NCBI RefSeq assembly: GCF_904846315.1
Contig: NZ_CAJHAF010000001.1
Span: forward strand, 2,790,001-2,854,000
DNA: 64,000 nucleotides
Source: Psychrobacter jeotgali
Lineage (GTDB): Bacteria > Pseudomonadota > Gammaproteobacteria > Pseudomonadales > Moraxellaceae
Direction of reading: 5' to 3'
Shown here: positions 16,392 to 26,587 of the stretch, one piece after another
How the letters are laid out: every line of letters starts with the position of its first letter
How positions within the stretch are numbered: the stretch's first letter is position 1
The notes under the pieces: generated by a model
Told to the model about the DNA's origin: nothing
Database searches by the model: none
Seen by the model: the letters and a program-made list of their open reading frames with translations, nothing else
Made by a program: the position numbers and the translations under genes

Positions 16392-16422
16392 CCCTTGCTG
16401 AGCACAGTGCGCAGCAAGGGTG
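16392..16422 (-). terminator. Terminator of the DUF305 lipoprotein gene
   Basis: ACCCTTGCTG/CAGCAAGGGT arms with a small inner GCAC/GTGC stem are followed on the minus strand by TTTTATTATTTT. It lies about 70 bp past the stop of the minus-strand gene. Confidence 0.85.
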
Positions 16423-16494
16423 GGGTGGGATTTATATTGTCACTATCGATTATAACGACTGGCTTTCAATTCATTCATATAAACGATCCAGCTA

Positions 16495-17313
16495 TTAGAG
16501 CGCTGGCTCTTCTACTGATTCTTCAGCTGTAACTGTCTCTTCTGTACTTTCAGTCATATTGTTATTCGCTTCGTGCATTGCGATCCATTGCTGTAGCCAA
16601 TTGGTTTTTGGCTGCTGATCATCGATAATTCTTTGTGCCAGCTTAACTACTGCTTGATCTTCACCATGTTTCAGCTCAATTTTTGCTAAATCTACTACAC
16701 CTGAATGATGGGCCAGTATGGCACGAGCAAAGGCCACATCTACGTTAGGGTCTGCGATGCCTATCATCATGTCGTCGTACATTGCTTCTATAGTTCTGGC
16801 ATACGCTTGCTGCATAGTTTGAGTATGGTGGGTAGGATTGACGGTATCAGGATAGTTTGCGAGCCGTTTATTCAAAGTGTCGCTCTTGATTTGCTGCGAA
16901 TCAATCAGATCTTGGGCGAACTTACGCATATCTACATCAGTTCCATATTTCAGCTCAATTTTTGCCATTTCTAATGAGCCCCGATGTTGACCCAGCATAA
17001 TTTTAGTAAAGGCAGTATCAGGGTCGTTATAATTCATACCAATCATCATCTCATCAACCATCCTGCTGATGGCTCTGGTATATTCTCTGAGCATGTCACT
17101 GTTTATCACTTCAGCATCGCTTAAGACTTTGTCTTCCATAATATTGTCACTAGCCCTGACCTCAGGCTCAATAATCGTTTCAGATGCCTCTATAGGTGGT
17201 GGCATAGCATTATCTGCTGCGGAAGTCTCTTCAGTAGAAGGCTGACAAGCGCTAAGCATCAGCGCAGTGGTTATCCCAACAGTGATAATAGTAGAACGAT
17301 AACAAAAAGCCAT
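16495..17313 (-). CDS. Lipoprotein with two DUF305 domains
   Basis: This 272-residue protein starts with a signal sequence and lipobox ending LMLSAC (Cys about residue 22), followed by an acidic linker. Two DUF305 units come next, about 75-150 and 165-240. Each has an M-M-I-G segment, an H-x-G or H-H-S-G motif, A-K-I-E-L-K-x-G, and a closing I-D-x-Q-Q. DUF305 is a ferritin-like four-helix fold; some members bind copper (CopM), and the conserved Met and His residues fit metal binding. Metal role is inference. It is probably anchored in the outer membrane facing the periplasm. No copper genes lie next to it. Confidence 0.85.
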   Translation of the reverse strand: MAFCYRSTIITVGITTALMLSACQPSTEETSAADNAMPPPIEASETIIEPEVRASDNIMEDKVLSDAEVINSDMLREYTRAISRMVDEMMIGMNYNDPDTAFTKIMLGQHRGSLEMAKIELKYGTDVDMRKFAQDLIDSQQIKSDTLNKRLANYPDTVNPTHHTQTMQQAYARTIEAMYDDMMIGIADPNVDVAFARAILAHHSGVVDLAKIELKHGEDQAVVKLAQRIIDDQQPKTNWLQQWIAMHEANNNMTESTEETVTAEESVEEPAL

Positions 17314-17555
17314 GAGATATCCTTAATTAAACCATTGAAACTGGCCAACATACTGGCAGACGAAGCCTAGTAATTATAAAAAGTAAGTATCAAGACCGTA
17401 CTAATAAATGATATGCCTTCGTCATGCTTCTACGCACATAATATAACTGCTTAAAGATACTAGCAGATAAGTCTTACTCATTCGAGACACTATGTTTAAT
17501 TTATGGTAATAATAACTGCTAAAATCCTTAGAATTAACAACTCTCAATAATAGGA

Positions 17556-18170
17556 TTAATCAGTAATTCCCAACTGCTGACAACGCTCGCTATTCAAATG
17601 TATGCGTACAAATTCGCCAACACCAAGCGATCCCAGCTCAAAGCCAGCCACTGACCAGCGGATAAGTCGCAGGCAAGGCAGGCCAACGTGAGCCGTCATG
17701 CGCCGAACTTGACGGTTTTTGCCCTCATAAATGGTCAGTATCAGCCATGAAGTAGGGACATTTTTGCGCTCGCGAATAGGCGGATTACGTGGCCATAGCT
17801 CAATAGGCAAATCGATTTCTGCCACTTGCTTGACCTTAGCAGGTAAGGTTTTACCGTCTTTGAGCACCACTCCTTTTTCGAGCTGAATAAGCTGCTCAGG
17901 GGTAGCGATGCCTTCAACTTGCACTAAATAAGTCTTACCTTGCTTTTGTCCATGATTGGCTTTTGGCGGGTGGGTAATGGCCTTGTTTACTCGTCCATCG
18001 CTGGTCAAGATTAGTAACCCTTCAGAGGTGGCATCCAGTCTGCCAGCAACCCGTAGAGATTTATCAGTGAAATACTGCGATAGGGTAGTATGGTCGTTGT
18101 TACTATCATCACGAAACTGACTTTGTACGCCATAAGGCTTATTAAATAAAATGAGACTAGAGGTTGCCAT
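17556..18170 (-). CDS. rluE: 23S rRNA pseudouridine synthase RluE-like
   Basis: This 204-residue pseudouridine synthase of the RsuA/RluB/E/F branch begins directly with the catalytic fold (LILFNKPYGV) and lacks the N-terminal S4 domain, as RluE does. The catalytic Asp46 is in GRLDATSEGLL, and RQVRRMTAHVG plus CLRLIR near residues 155-170 complete the family pattern. RluE modifies U2457 of 23S rRNA. The E. coli enzyme is 217 aa. It neighbours icd in a divergent arrangement, as rluE does with icd in E. coli, which supports the specific assignment. Confidence 0.9.
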   Translation of the reverse strand: MATSSLILFNKPYGVQSQFRDDSNNDHTTLSQYFTDKSLRVAGRLDATSEGLLILTSDGRVNKAITHPPKANHGQKQGKTYLVQVEGIATPEQLIQLEKGVVLKDGKTLPAKVKQVAEIDLPIELWPRNPPIRERKNVPTSWLILTIYEGKNRQVRRMTAHVGLPCLRLIRWSVAGFELGSLGVGEFVRIHLNSERCQQLGITD

Positions 18171-18767
18171 AAAATAGAGGTTCCTAAAGCGATATAAATG
18201 ATAGGTATTGTGCTGGTAGATTGCGATTTTAAAGTTTGAACATTGATAGTTGATGATATTAAACGAGTCGTATCATACTGATGCTGTCAAATATATGCTG
18301 ATATTAGTTTACTTGTTTTATAAAAATTAGCTTAGTATAAGGAGTTTTTATACCTAAAATAAAACCATAATTTAATAATGGTATTTATATTTTTGATACT
18401 TAAATACGAGTTATATATAAGAAAAATTAACAGCTAAACCTTTATTTTAGTAGTATAAACAGCATGCTATGTCATATTTGCTATATTTAATACACCTTTA
18501 ATTAACCAACTATTGTAATTTTTATAATTATAAGTTCTATAAATAATAGCAGCTGGGTTTATCGCTATTTTACTTTAGTAGGTGCTATTAAGGTGTGCAT
18601 ATTCTAATAACTATAACCATGCTGTCGAGCAAACTATTTAATATTTTTTTTAATAGTGCTTTTAATTATATAAAGGCATACAGTCCTTTCAAAATAATAG
18701 CGTAACTAGCATAACAAAGGATAACGTATGCTGGCGACAGTTAACAGACAACCAAGGAGTTCTAATC
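18171..18767. other. Divergent regulatory spacer between rluE and icd
   Basis: These roughly 600 bp are very AT-rich and contain no gene. Short hairpins such as GTATAA/TTATAC around 18340 are seen but are unremarkable in such DNA. The icd promoter and its leader must lie here; a clear AAGGAG ribosome site precedes the ATG at 18768. Confidence 0.45.
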
Positions 18768-20027
18768 ATGTCCTATGATAAGGTTATCGTCCCAAGAGAC
18801 GGCGAAAAAATTACTGTAAATGCTGATTTGTCTTTAAATGTACCCAATCATCCTATCATTCCATTCATCGAAGGCGATGGCATTGGAGTGGATATCACCC
18901 CTGTAATGATGAAAGTAGTCGATGCGGCGATAGAAAAAGCTTATAAAGGCAAAAAATCAATCGTTTGGATGGAAGCTTACTTAGGTGAAAAAGCGTCTAA
19001 GATTTACGAGGGTGACTATCTACCAGAAGAGACCCTAGAGATTCTGAGAGATTATGTTATCAGCATAAAAGGCCCATTAACTACGCCAGTGGGTGGCGGC
19101 TTTCGCTCATTAAATGTGGCGGTACGTCAAGAGCTTGATCTTTATGTTTGTCAGCGTCCGGTGCGCTGGTTTGAGGGAGTGCCAAGCCCTGTTCAGCATC
19201 CAGAGCTTACCGATATGGTCATTTTCCGTGAAAACTCAGAAGATATCTATGCAGGTATCGAGTGGAAAGCCGGTAGCGATGACGCCAAAAAAGTTATCGA
19301 CTTCCTACAAAATGAGATGGGCGTTGATAAAATTCGCTTCCCTGAAGAGTGCGGAATCGGTATCAAACCAGTATCAAAAGAGGGCTCACAACGTTTGGTG
19401 CGTAAAGCTATCCAGCACGCTATCGATAATGATCTGCCCAGTGTCACCTTAGTGCACAAAGGTAATATCATGAAGTTTACCGAAGGCGCGTTTAAAGACT
19501 GGGGTTATGAGCTCGCTGCTGAACGTTTTGGTGCAGAGCCATTGGACGGTGGCCCTTGGATGACTATCAAGAATCCAAAAACAGGCAATGAGATTATTAT
19601 CAAAGACGTGATTGCTGATGCGTTCTTACAGCAAATATTGATGCGTCCAGCTGATTACTCAGTGGTTGCCACACTTAATCTAAATGGTGATTATATCTCT
19701 GACGCTCTAGCGGCTGAAGTTGGCGGTATTGGTATTGCCCCGGGTGCTAATAAAGGCGGCGCCGTATCTGTCTATGAGGCAACGCATGGTACCGCTCCTA
19801 AGTATGCCGGTCAAAATAAAGTCAATCCAGGCTCACTAATTCTATCTGCTGAGATGATGCTACGTGACATGGGCTGGACTGAGGCCGCCGACCTTATTAT
19901 AGAGGGTATTCAAGGCGCTATCGCTAACAAGACCGTTACTTATGATTTTGAGCGTTTAATGCCCGATGCTATTCTTTTGAGCACCTCTGAATTTGGTAAA
20001 GCCGTGATTAAGCACATGAACGCTTAA
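18768..20027 (+). CDS. icd: NADP-dependent isocitrate dehydrogenase, homodimeric type
   Basis: This TCA-cycle enzyme oxidises isocitrate to 2-oxoglutarate and CO2. At 419 residues it matches E. coli Icd (416). Substrate-binding Ser114 in [13 protein letters not shown] corresponds to the Ser113 that AceK phosphorylates in E. coli. The metal/substrate Asp segment ([14 protein letters not shown]) and the NADP-binding stretch ([16 protein letters not shown]) are intact. It is convergent with the non-homologous monomeric icd2, each gene having its own terminator, so the cell carries two forms of the same activity. Whether AceK regulation exists cannot be seen here. Confidence 0.97.
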   Translation: MSYDKVIVPRDGEKITVNADLSLNVPNHPIIPFIEGDGIGVDITPVMMKVVDAAIEKAYKGKKSIVWMEAYLGEKASKIYEGDYLPEETLEILRDYVISIKGPLTTPVGGGFRSLNVAVRQELDLYVCQRPVRWFEGVPSPVQHPELTDMVIFRENSEDIYAGIEWKAGSDDAKKVIDFLQNEMGVDKIRFPEECGIGIKPVSKEGSQRLVRKAIQHAIDNDLPSVTLVHKGNIMKFTEGAFKDWGYELAAERFGAEPLDGGPWMTIKNPKTGNEIIIKDVIADAFLQQILMRPADYSVVATLNLNGDYISDALAAEVGGIGIAPGANKGGAVSVYEATHGTAPKYAGQNKVNPGSLILSAEMMLRDMGWTEAADLIIEGIQGAIANKTVTYDFERLMPDAILLSTSEFGKAVIKHMNA

Positions 20028-20083
20028 TGGCTTGGGTAGGATTAGCTAAGAAGTTTAGATAATAACGCTTATAGCTTTTCGTA

Positions 20084-20119
20084 AAAACCATCTGCCCTTT
20101 AGTGTAGATGGTTTTTTTT
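20084..20119 (+). terminator. icd terminator
   Basis: AAAACCATCT/AGATGGTTTT arms followed by a run of eight T residues lie about 60 bp past the icd stop. Confidence 0.92.
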
Positions 20120-20164
20120 GTGGCGGTTTAACGCCCATTTTTATATATTTTGAACATAAAAAAA

Positions 20165-20192
20165 CACCCCAATGATTTTAATCATTGGAGTG
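20165..20192 (-). terminator. icd2 terminator
   Basis: CACTCCAATGAT/ATCATTGGGGTG arms on the minus strand are followed by seven T residues, about 40 bp past the icd2 stop. It lies just beyond the opposing icd terminator, so the two convergent genes are insulated by back-to-back hairpins. Confidence 0.9.
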
Positions 20193-20229
20193 CCTTAAGC
20201 TCAAAAGTTCAATTAATCAAGCTGCATAA

Positions 20230-22449
20230 TTACAATGAAGCTATAGTATCATTAAAGGTTTTGCTTGGACGCATGACTTGCTCAGCTAGTGATTCATCAG
20301 CTAAATAGTAGCCTTTGATATCTACTGATTTGCCTTGAACCTCATTTAACTCTTTAATAATAGTGTCTTCATTATCTTTAAGCTCTTGCGCCAGTGGTGC
20401 AAATTGCGCTTTTAGATCGGCATCTTTATCTTGCTGTGCTAGCTCTTCTGCCCAGTACATGGCTAGATAGAAGTGACTACCACGGTTATCTAACTCGCCA
20501 GTCTTGCGTGAGGGTGATTTATCATTTAACAACAGCTTTTCAGTGGCTTCATCAAGCGTATCTGCCAATACCTGAGCTTTAGCATTATCTTTATTCTTGG
20601 CCAAGTGCTCTAAAGATTCGGTCAAGGCTAAGAACTCACCTAACGAATCCCAACGTAAATGGTTTTCTTCTAATAGCTGCTGCACATGTTTTGGCGCTGA
20701 ACCACCAGCGCCAGTTTCAAACAAACCACCACCTTTCATTAGCGGCACTACTGATAGCATTTTAGCACTGGTACCTAATTCTAGAATAGGGAACAAGTCC
20801 GTTAGGTAGTCTCTTAGAATGTTACCGGTAGCAGAGATAGTATCAAGACCACGGGCGACACGCTCCAAGGTATAACGCATGGCGCGAACCTGTGACATGA
20901 TTTCGATATGTAGACCTTCGGTATCATGATCTTTTAGGTACATCTCAACCTTTTTGATCAGCTCGTTTTCATGCGGTCTGTAAGGGTCTAACCAAAAGAT
21001 AACTGGCGTATCCGATTCGCGAGCACGGCGTACGGCAAGCTTGACCCAGTCTTGAATCGGCTCATCTTTAACCTGACACATGCGCCAGATGTCGCCTTTC
21101 TCAACCCGCTGCTCCATCAACACCTCATCAGTGTCAACGTCAACGATACGAGCTATACCAGCTTCGCTTGACTCAAAAGTTTTGTCATGCGAGCCATATT
21201 CTTCAGCTTTTTTGGCCATAAGACCCACGTTCGGGACAGTACCCATAGTGGTTGGGTCAAAGTTACCGTGCCATTTACAGAAGTTGATCATCTCTTGATA
21301 GATACGCGCAAAGGTAGACTCAGGCATCACCGCTTTACAGTCATATAGTTTGCCATCAGCGCCCCACATTTTACCACCTGAGCGAATCATAGCCGGCATA
21401 GAAGCATCAACAATTACGTCGCTTGGCGAATGGAAGTTAGTAATTCCTTTTGCAGAGTCCACCATAGCTAAGCGAGGGCGGTGTTCTTGGCAGGCATGCA
21501 GGTCTTGCTCAATCTCTTCGCGCTCGCTCGCCGGCAGCTCAGCAATTTTATCGTATAAGCTGGCCATACCGTTATTAACGTTGACCCCTAATTTATCAAA
21601 GAGCTCGCCATGCTTCTCAAAAGCATCTTTATAGTAGATTCTAACCGCATGTCCGAACACGATAGGATGCGATACTTTCATCATAGTGGCTTTTACGTGC
21701 AAGGAGAATAGAATACCGGCTTCGCGGCAATCTTCCATCTCTTGCTCATAGAACTCAAGGAGCGCCTTTTTGCTCATGAACATAAGATCGATAACTTCTT
21801 TGTCCAGTAGAGCGATTTCAGGCTTTAAAACCTCAGTCTTACCATTATCAGCTAACAGCTCCATACGCACGGTACGCGCTTTGTCTAGAGTCATAGACTG
21901 CTCGCCATCATAGAAGTCGCCAGTGTGCATATGTGATACGTGCGTACTTGACCACTGCTTCCACTCACCCATAGAGTGAGGATGCTTACGAGCATAGTTT
22001 TTAACCGCTTTTGGTGCACGGCGATCTGAGTTACCTTCACGCAGTACTGGGTTAACTGAGCTGCCTAATGCTTTGCCGTAACGCTGACGGATCTCTTTTT
22101 CTTCGTCCGTTTTTGGCTCATCTGGAAAATCAGGTAGAGCGTAGCCTTTGCTTTTCAGCTCTTTAATAGCAGCTTTAAGCTGCTGTACAGAGGCACTGAT
22201 ATTAGGTAGTTTAATAATATTAGCATCTGGGTCTTGGGTAAGACGGCCAAGGGCAGCTAGATTATTAGGTACTTGCTGCTCTTCAGTTAAATAATCAGAG
22301 AATTCAGCTAATACTCGGGCAGCCACCGAGATATCGCTAGTTTCAACATCGATTCCTGCAGTTTGAGTAAAAGCTTTGACAATAGGCAAGAATGATAAGG
22401 TGGCAAGCGCTGGGGCTTCGTCAGTTTTTGTATAAATAATTTTTGACAT
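20230..22449 (-). CDS. icd2: Monomeric NADP-dependent isocitrate dehydrogenase
   Basis: This 739-residue enzyme of the monomeric IDH family catalyses the same reaction as Icd but is unrelated at the sequence level except by fold. Family signatures are the N-terminal [12 protein letters not shown] segment, the central [10 protein letters not shown] and the [18 protein letters not shown] region, and the late [27 protein letters not shown] stretch (quoted here only as a location, about residues 545-570). In Colwellia maris and related cold-living bacteria the monomeric form is the cold-active, heat-labile isozyme; a similar division of labour here is inference. It is transcribed alone. Confidence 0.95.
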   Translation of the reverse strand: MSKIIYTKTDEAPALATLSFLPIVKAFTQTAGIDVETSDISVAARVLAEFSDYLTEEQQVPNNLAALGRLTQDPDANIIKLPNISASVQQLKAAIKELKSKGYALPDFPDEPKTDEEKEIRQRYGKALGSSVNPVLREGNSDRRAPKAVKNYARKHPHSMGEWKQWSSTHVSHMHTGDFYDGEQSMTLDKARTVRMELLADNGKTEVLKPEIALLDKEVIDLMFMSKKALLEFYEQEMEDCREAGILFSLHVKATMMKVSHPIVFGHAVRIYYKDAFEKHGELFDKLGVNVNNGMASLYDKIAELPASEREEIEQDLHACQEHRPRLAMVDSAKGITNFHSPSDVIVDASMPAMIRSGGKMWGADGKLYDCKAVMPESTFARIYQEMINFCKWHGNFDPTTMGTVPNVGLMAKKAEEYGSHDKTFESSEAGIARIVDVDTDEVLMEQRVEKGDIWRMCQVKDEPIQDWVKLAVRRARESDTPVIFWLDPYRPHENELIKKVEMYLKDHDTEGLHIEIMSQVRAMRYTLERVARGLDTISATGNILRDYLTDLFPILELGTSAKMLSVVPLMKGGGLFETGAGGSAPKHVQQLLEENHLRWDSLGEFLALTESLEHLAKNKDNAKAQVLADTLDEATEKLLLNDKSPSRKTGELDNRGSHFYLAMYWAEELAQQDKDADLKAQFAPLAQELKDNEDTIIKELNEVQGKSVDIKGYYLADESLAEQVMRPSKTFNDTIASL

Positions 22450-23045
22450 TGTAGTAGACTATTCCTTTTGGTTGTCGTTAATACTAAGGCTCAAATGTAG
22501 TCTAATGATTCTTTACAGCCTCTGTAAATGTTTCGAGACTCATTAGAATTTTCTTTCGTTAGTTTTTATTAAAATGGCAATTTGACTATAGCATCTTAAT
22601 TACATAAAAGTGAACTATTGAGGGCCTATTATAACTGACTCAATATAAATTCGATACGATGTCAATCCCGTATAATGAACTAAGTGAACTATTTTCGCTC
22701 ATATCTTAGATCACTGAATTATATTAAGCTAATAGAACCCTTATTCTACCAGTGATGAGCACTAATAGCATCTTTGTGATTGAAACACGGTTTTTCAATA
22801 GCTATTGTCATTTTAGCAACAGATTTTTTATCTAAAGTTCTTTACCTAAAGACAGCACAGTCCGTTAAGCCACCTGTATCTTGCAGGTGGCTTTTTCTAT
22901 AATGAATCCATCACGGTTTATAACTATCTATAGTCTATCTACCTTCTATGTTATTAGTTAATCTATAAATTTTGCAAATTGTGACAGCAACTTATTAAAA
23001 ATTTGCTAGGCTAACTAAGGTGTATCGTAAAAGTTAAAATATATA
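22450..23045. other. Spacer between icd2 and the COG3146-type gene, with a possible small RNA
   Basis: These 596 bp hold no protein gene. They carry the icd2 promoter on the minus strand and an orphan plus-strand terminator at 22868-22896 with no gene upstream of it. A weak sigma-70-like pair (TTGAAA 22780-22785, 17 bp, TATTGT 22803-22808) precedes it. Together they could define a transcript of about 80 nt, ending at the terminator. Confidence 0.35.
22868..22896 (+). terminator. Orphan rho-independent terminator
   Basis: AGCCACCTG/CAGGTGGCT arms with a 7-nt loop and a T5 tail read on the plus strand. The nearest plus-strand gene upstream is icd, 2.8 kb away and already terminated, so this hairpin either ends a small RNA or acts as an attenuator for the gene at 23052. 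Confidence 0.85.
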
Positions 23046-23051
23046 GTGATA

Positions 23052-24374
23052 ATGAATAATATGAGTATAAATCTGCAGTATGCGCTAGTAAGTGATATGA
23101 ACTGGCAAACCCAGGTGCCGTGGCAGACGCCCAATACCCCTTTTATGTCTTTTGACTTTTGGCAGGCGCTGACTAGCACTGGCGCTATTGGTGAGGATGC
23201 GGGTTGGCTGCCTATTTTTATTTTAGTGCACCGAGTAGAGACGCCTGTAGATGGCGAGTTAGTAACCGATATTACCCAGCCTGTGGCGGTGATGCCAGTG
23301 TTTATTAAAGGTCATCACCAAGGCGAGTTTGTATTTGATTATGCGTGGGCTCAAGCTTATGCCAACTATGGTCTTGATTATTATCCGCGGTTAGTGACCA
23401 GCGTGCCTTATACCCCAATCACTGGCGAGCGTTTTTGGTTGGCGGTAGGCGAAAGTCTGAATAGCGATATAGTAACAACGGCCATAGCAGGGATTGATGA
23501 TATCGCGACACAAGTGGGAGCATCGAGCTGGCATGGACTGTTTGTAAGTCCAGAGCTGGCAACGCTTGCAACCACTGTCATGCCAGCTGATACAGCCGTG
23601 GCTATGATAGAGGACCGAGCGGTTGACCTAGAGGATATCAACGCCAATTTGCCGGTGTTTGAGCGTCAAGGCTGTCAGTTCTTGTGGCAAAATAATAACT
23701 TGGCTAACGATAACTCGTTATTCACAGATTTTGATGATTTTTTGGCAACGCTAAGAGCAAAAAAGCGCAAAACGATTCGTGCTGAGCGCCGTAAGGTCAA
23801 TGAGCAAAATATCAAATGCTACCGTAAATGTGGTGATGAGATTACCGATGAAGACTGGAAAGCGTTTTATCATTGCTACGTAATGACTTATGCCATCCGC
23901 GGGCAGCAGCCTTATTTGAGTATCGATTTTTTTATGGCGTTAGCGCAAAGCATGCCAGAGCATCTAATGCTAGCGCAAGCGCTCGATAGTAATGATGAGA
24001 TTATTGCTAGTAGTTTGTTTTTGTACGATAAGCCTGAAAGTGAAAACGCCACTTTATACGGCCGTTACTGGGGCGCATTAGGCGATTACGATAGCTTGCA
24101 TTTTGAGCTGTGTTATTATCAAGGGATTGAATTTGCTATTGAGCAAGGGCTGATATACTTTGACCCCGGTACGCAAGGGGAGCATAAGCTGATTCGAGGC
24201 TTTATTCCGACCACCACTCACTCTTTGCACCGAATTTATGATCCACGTTTTGTACCAGCGATTAGTAATTTTTGTACGCAAGATCGGCTACGTATGGCAC
24301 AATATCGTCAGCAAGCTCATGAGGCATTGCCATTTAATGCGGACAATATGCCGGAGTTTGATGCGGATAAATAA
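23052..24374 (+). CDS. GNAT-fold N-acyltransferase of the COG3146/DUF482 family
   Basis: This protein of about 440 residues matches a proteobacterial family annotated as putative peptidogalycan or N-acyltransferase proteins. Features seen are the N-terminal FMSFDFWQAL segment, HHQGEFVFDYAWAQAY, the basic RAKKRKTIRAERRKV stretch (about residue 240) and the C-terminal FDPGTQGEHK motif (about residue 375). Neither substrate nor pathway is established. The start is uncertain: GTG at 23046, ATG at 23052 and ATG at 23061 are all in frame and none has a strong ribosome site. ubiC follows 77 bp downstream on the same strand. Confidence 0.82.
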   Translation: MNNMSINLQYALVSDMNWQTQVPWQTPNTPFMSFDFWQALTSTGAIGEDAGWLPIFILVHRVETPVDGELVTDITQPVAVMPVFIKGHHQGEFVFDYAWAQAYANYGLDYYPRLVTSVPYTPITGERFWLAVGESLNSDIVTTAIAGIDDIATQVGASSWHGLFVSPELATLATTVMPADTAVAMIEDRAVDLEDINANLPVFERQGCQFLWQNNNLANDNSLFTDFDDFLATLRAKKRKTIRAERRKVNEQNIKCYRKCGDEITDEDWKAFYHCYVMTYAIRGQQPYLSIDFFMALAQSMPEHLMLAQALDSNDEIIASSLFLYDKPESENATLYGRYWGALGDYDSLHFELCYYQGIEFAIEQGLIYFDPGTQGEHKLIRGFIPTTTHSLHRIYDPRFVPAISNFCTQDRLRMAQYRQQAHEALPFNADNMPEFDADK

Positions 24375-24451
24375 TCCTAAATCTTTGCTTAATTTCATGC
24401 GGTTACAGACTTATTGTGTGGCCGCTATCTTTATATGATTAGTTATTAATT

Positions 24452-24955
24452 ATGCCCAGTTCTTATGTTCATACTGCCCATTCTAAGATACGTCCACCAA
24501 TAGCACTTATACCTTGGCTAAACGCTGAGGGGTCACTAACAGCAGTGTTAGAGAAAAAGGCCGGACAACCATTACGGGTAGAGCGTAGCTTTGAAGGTTA
24601 TCGTTTACTAACTTTAGCTCAAAAGCAGCAGTTAGATATTAAAGGGGCACAGCTCAATCGCCCAATGTTAGCTTGGGTGCGGGAGTCCTTACTATACGGT
24701 AACGATGAGCAGGCTTGGGTACAGGCCCAAAGCATCTTTCCGCTCCCTAGTCTGCAAGGGCAGGCGCGTCGTCTGCAACATCTAAAAGCCACGCCTATCG
24801 GTTATGTACTCTTTAAGCGCAGGCGCACGTTGCCAAGTCAGCGTTTTATCGCTCATACTGATAGCGGCTGGCAGCGACAAACTCGCTATAACTGGTATGG
24901 GCGAAAAATATTAATTAGTGAAGCGTTTTTGCCAGCGTTTTTGTTAAGGCTATAA
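24452..24955 (+). CDS. ubiC: Chorismate pyruvate-lyase UbiC
   Basis: UbiC removes pyruvate from chorismate to make 4-hydroxybenzoate, the first committed step of ubiquinone synthesis. At 167 residues it is the same size as E. coli UbiC (165). Key segments are WVRESLLYG (about 71-79) with the substrate-binding Arg, PIGYVLF (about 112-118) and the end I-S-E-A-F-L-P-A, whose Glu corresponds to E. coli Glu155. No ubiA follows, as glyA comes next after a 285-bp gap, so the usual ubiCA operon is broken here. Confidence 0.88.
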   Translation: MPSSYVHTAHSKIRPPIALIPWLNAEGSLTAVLEKKAGQPLRVERSFEGYRLLTLAQKQQLDIKGAQLNRPMLAWVRESLLYGNDEQAWVQAQSIFPLPSLQGQARRLQHLKATPIGYVLFKRRRTLPSQRFIAHTDSGWQRQTRYNWYGRKILISEAFLPAFLLRL

Positions 24956-25240
24956 ATTGAGGCTTTAAAGGAACATTTATTATAGAATAATGAAGGCTTA
25001 AACCCGTTAGAGTATATTGAACTCGGCCTGAGATAAGTAATTTTGCATTGGTTAAATAAAGTTTCAAATTTTCATGGTACACTTGATTTACAGCAAGCTT
25101 AGGTGGTGATACGGCATCTGAGATTGCGCTGCTCAACCCGCTGAGTAACAATCAGTAACCGCTAAATCAATTTCACGCTATTTTAAATAGCTTATAGATC
25201 AATCTCCTCTCATAACCCCTTATATATATAGGACACTTTT

Positions 25241-26494
25241 ATGTTTAAAGATATCTCTATTAAAGATTTCGATCCAGCACTTGCCGAAGCAATGGCTGCT
25301 GAAAGCAAACGTCAAGAAAATCATATTGAGCTTATCGCTTCTGAAAACTACTGCTCACAGGCGGTTATGGAAGCGCAAGGGTCAGATTTGACCAATAAGT
25401 ACGCTGAAGGCTATCCGGGTAAGCGTTATTATGGGGGTTGTGAGCATGTAGACGTGGTTGAGCAGTTGGCTATCGACCGCGCCAAAGAGCTGTTCGGTGC
25501 AGAGTACGTCAACGTCCAGCCGCATTCAGGCTCTCAAGCGAACTCAGCGGTATTTTTAGCGCTGCTTGAAGCCAACGACACCGTTCTTGGTATGAGTCTT
25601 GATGCAGGTGGTCACTTGACGCATGGCGCTCACGTGAACTTTTCAGGTATCAATTATAATGCGGTTCAGTATGGCCTAAATGAGGCGGGCGAGATTGATT
25701 ATGATGAAGTTGATCGTCTGGCCCGTGAGCACAAACCTAAGATGATTATCGCTGGATTCTCAGCCTACTCACAAGTGATTGATTGGCAGCGTTTCCGTGA
25801 TATCTCCGACGAAGTAGGCGCTTATTTGTTGGTCGATATGGCACACGTAGCTGGTTTGGCGGCAGCCGGGGTTTATCCCAACCCAGTACCGTTTGCTGAC
25901 GTGGTGACTAGTACCACGCATAAGACCCTACGGGGCCCGCGCTCAGGTATTATCCTTGCTCGTGATGAGAAGCTGGCCAAAAAGCTTAATTCTGCGGTAT
26001 TCCCGGGCAACCAAGGTGGCCCATTGATGCATGTTATTGCGGCAAAAGCGGTAGCCTTTAAAGAAGCGTTAGAAGACGATTTTAAAACCTATCAGCAGCA
26101 AGTAGTGAAAAACGCCAAGGCGATGGCAAAAGTAATCATGGAGCGCGGCTACGACATTATCTCGGGCGGCACTGAAAACCATTTGATGCTTATTAGTCTC
26201 GTTAAGCAAGAAATGACCGGTAAAGAGGCGGATAAATGGTTAGGTGATGCTCATATCACCGTCAATAAAAACGCTGTGCCTAACGATCCAAAATCGCCAT
26301 TTGTAACCTCCGGTGTCCGTATTGGTACGCCAGCGATTACTACGCGCGGCTTCAATGAAGAGCAAGCGGCCGAGCTAGCAGGTTGGATCTGTGATGTACT
26401 AGATAGCCGCGGCGATGAAAAAGTGCTGGCTGAAGTACGCAGTAAAGTAGAGGCTATCTGTAAAGAGCTACCCGTTTATGCAAAAAACCAGTAA
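25241..26494 (+). CDS. glyA: Serine hydroxymethyltransferase GlyA
   Basis: This PLP enzyme interconverts serine and glycine while charging tetrahydrofolate with a one-carbon unit. At 417 residues it equals E. coli GlyA. The PLP lysine is Lys228 in [11 protein letters not shown]. The [13 protein letters not shown] loop (about 55-67) and the [10 protein letters not shown] segment (about 202-211) are intact. It has its own upstream region and a strong terminator 30 bp past the stop, so it is monocistronic. I could not identify a PurR-like or riboswitch element in the 285-bp leader region. Confidence 0.97.
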   Translation: MFKDISIKDFDPALAEAMAAESKRQENHIELIASENYCSQAVMEAQGSDLTNKYAEGYPGKRYYGGCEHVDVVEQLAIDRAKELFGAEYVNVQPHSGSQANSAVFLALLEANDTVLGMSLDAGGHLTHGAHVNFSGINYNAVQYGLNEAGEIDYDEVDRLAREHKPKMIIAGFSAYSQVIDWQRFRDISDEVGAYLLVDMAHVAGLAAAGVYPNPVPFADVVTSTTHKTLRGPRSGIILARDEKLAKKLNSAVFPGNQGGPLMHVIAAKAVAFKEALEDDFKTYQQQVVKNAKAMAKVIMERGYDIISGGTENHLMLISLVKQEMTGKEADKWLGDAHITVNKNAVPNDPKSPFVTSGVRIGTPAITTRGFNEEQAAELAGWICDVLDSRGDEKVLAEVRSKVEAICKELPVYAKNQ

Positions 26495-26524
26495 TTTTGG
26501 ATAAATGCTAAAACTGGATAAAAT

Positions 26525-26556
26525 AAAAACCGCTTGGCTTTTGCCAGGCGGTTTTT
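26525..26556. terminator. Bidirectional terminator between glyA and gltS
   Basis: AAAAACCGCTTGGC and GCCAGGCGGTTTTT form a 14-bp stem with one G-U pair and a TTTT loop. A and T runs on both sides let it end both the plus-strand glyA and minus-strand gltS transcripts. Confidence 0.93.
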
Positions 26557-26587
26557 GCATTAATTTATGCCAATTTCGCTACCCAAA

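Noticed and set aside
22868..22896. tRNA or tmRNA fragment at the orphan hairpin
   Set aside because: No cloverleaf, T-loop or CCA-type end is present; it is a simple stem with a T run.
24956..25240. Riboswitch ahead of glyA
   Set aside because: Short CTGAG-like strings recall TPP or glycine elements, but no conserved core or fold can be assembled.
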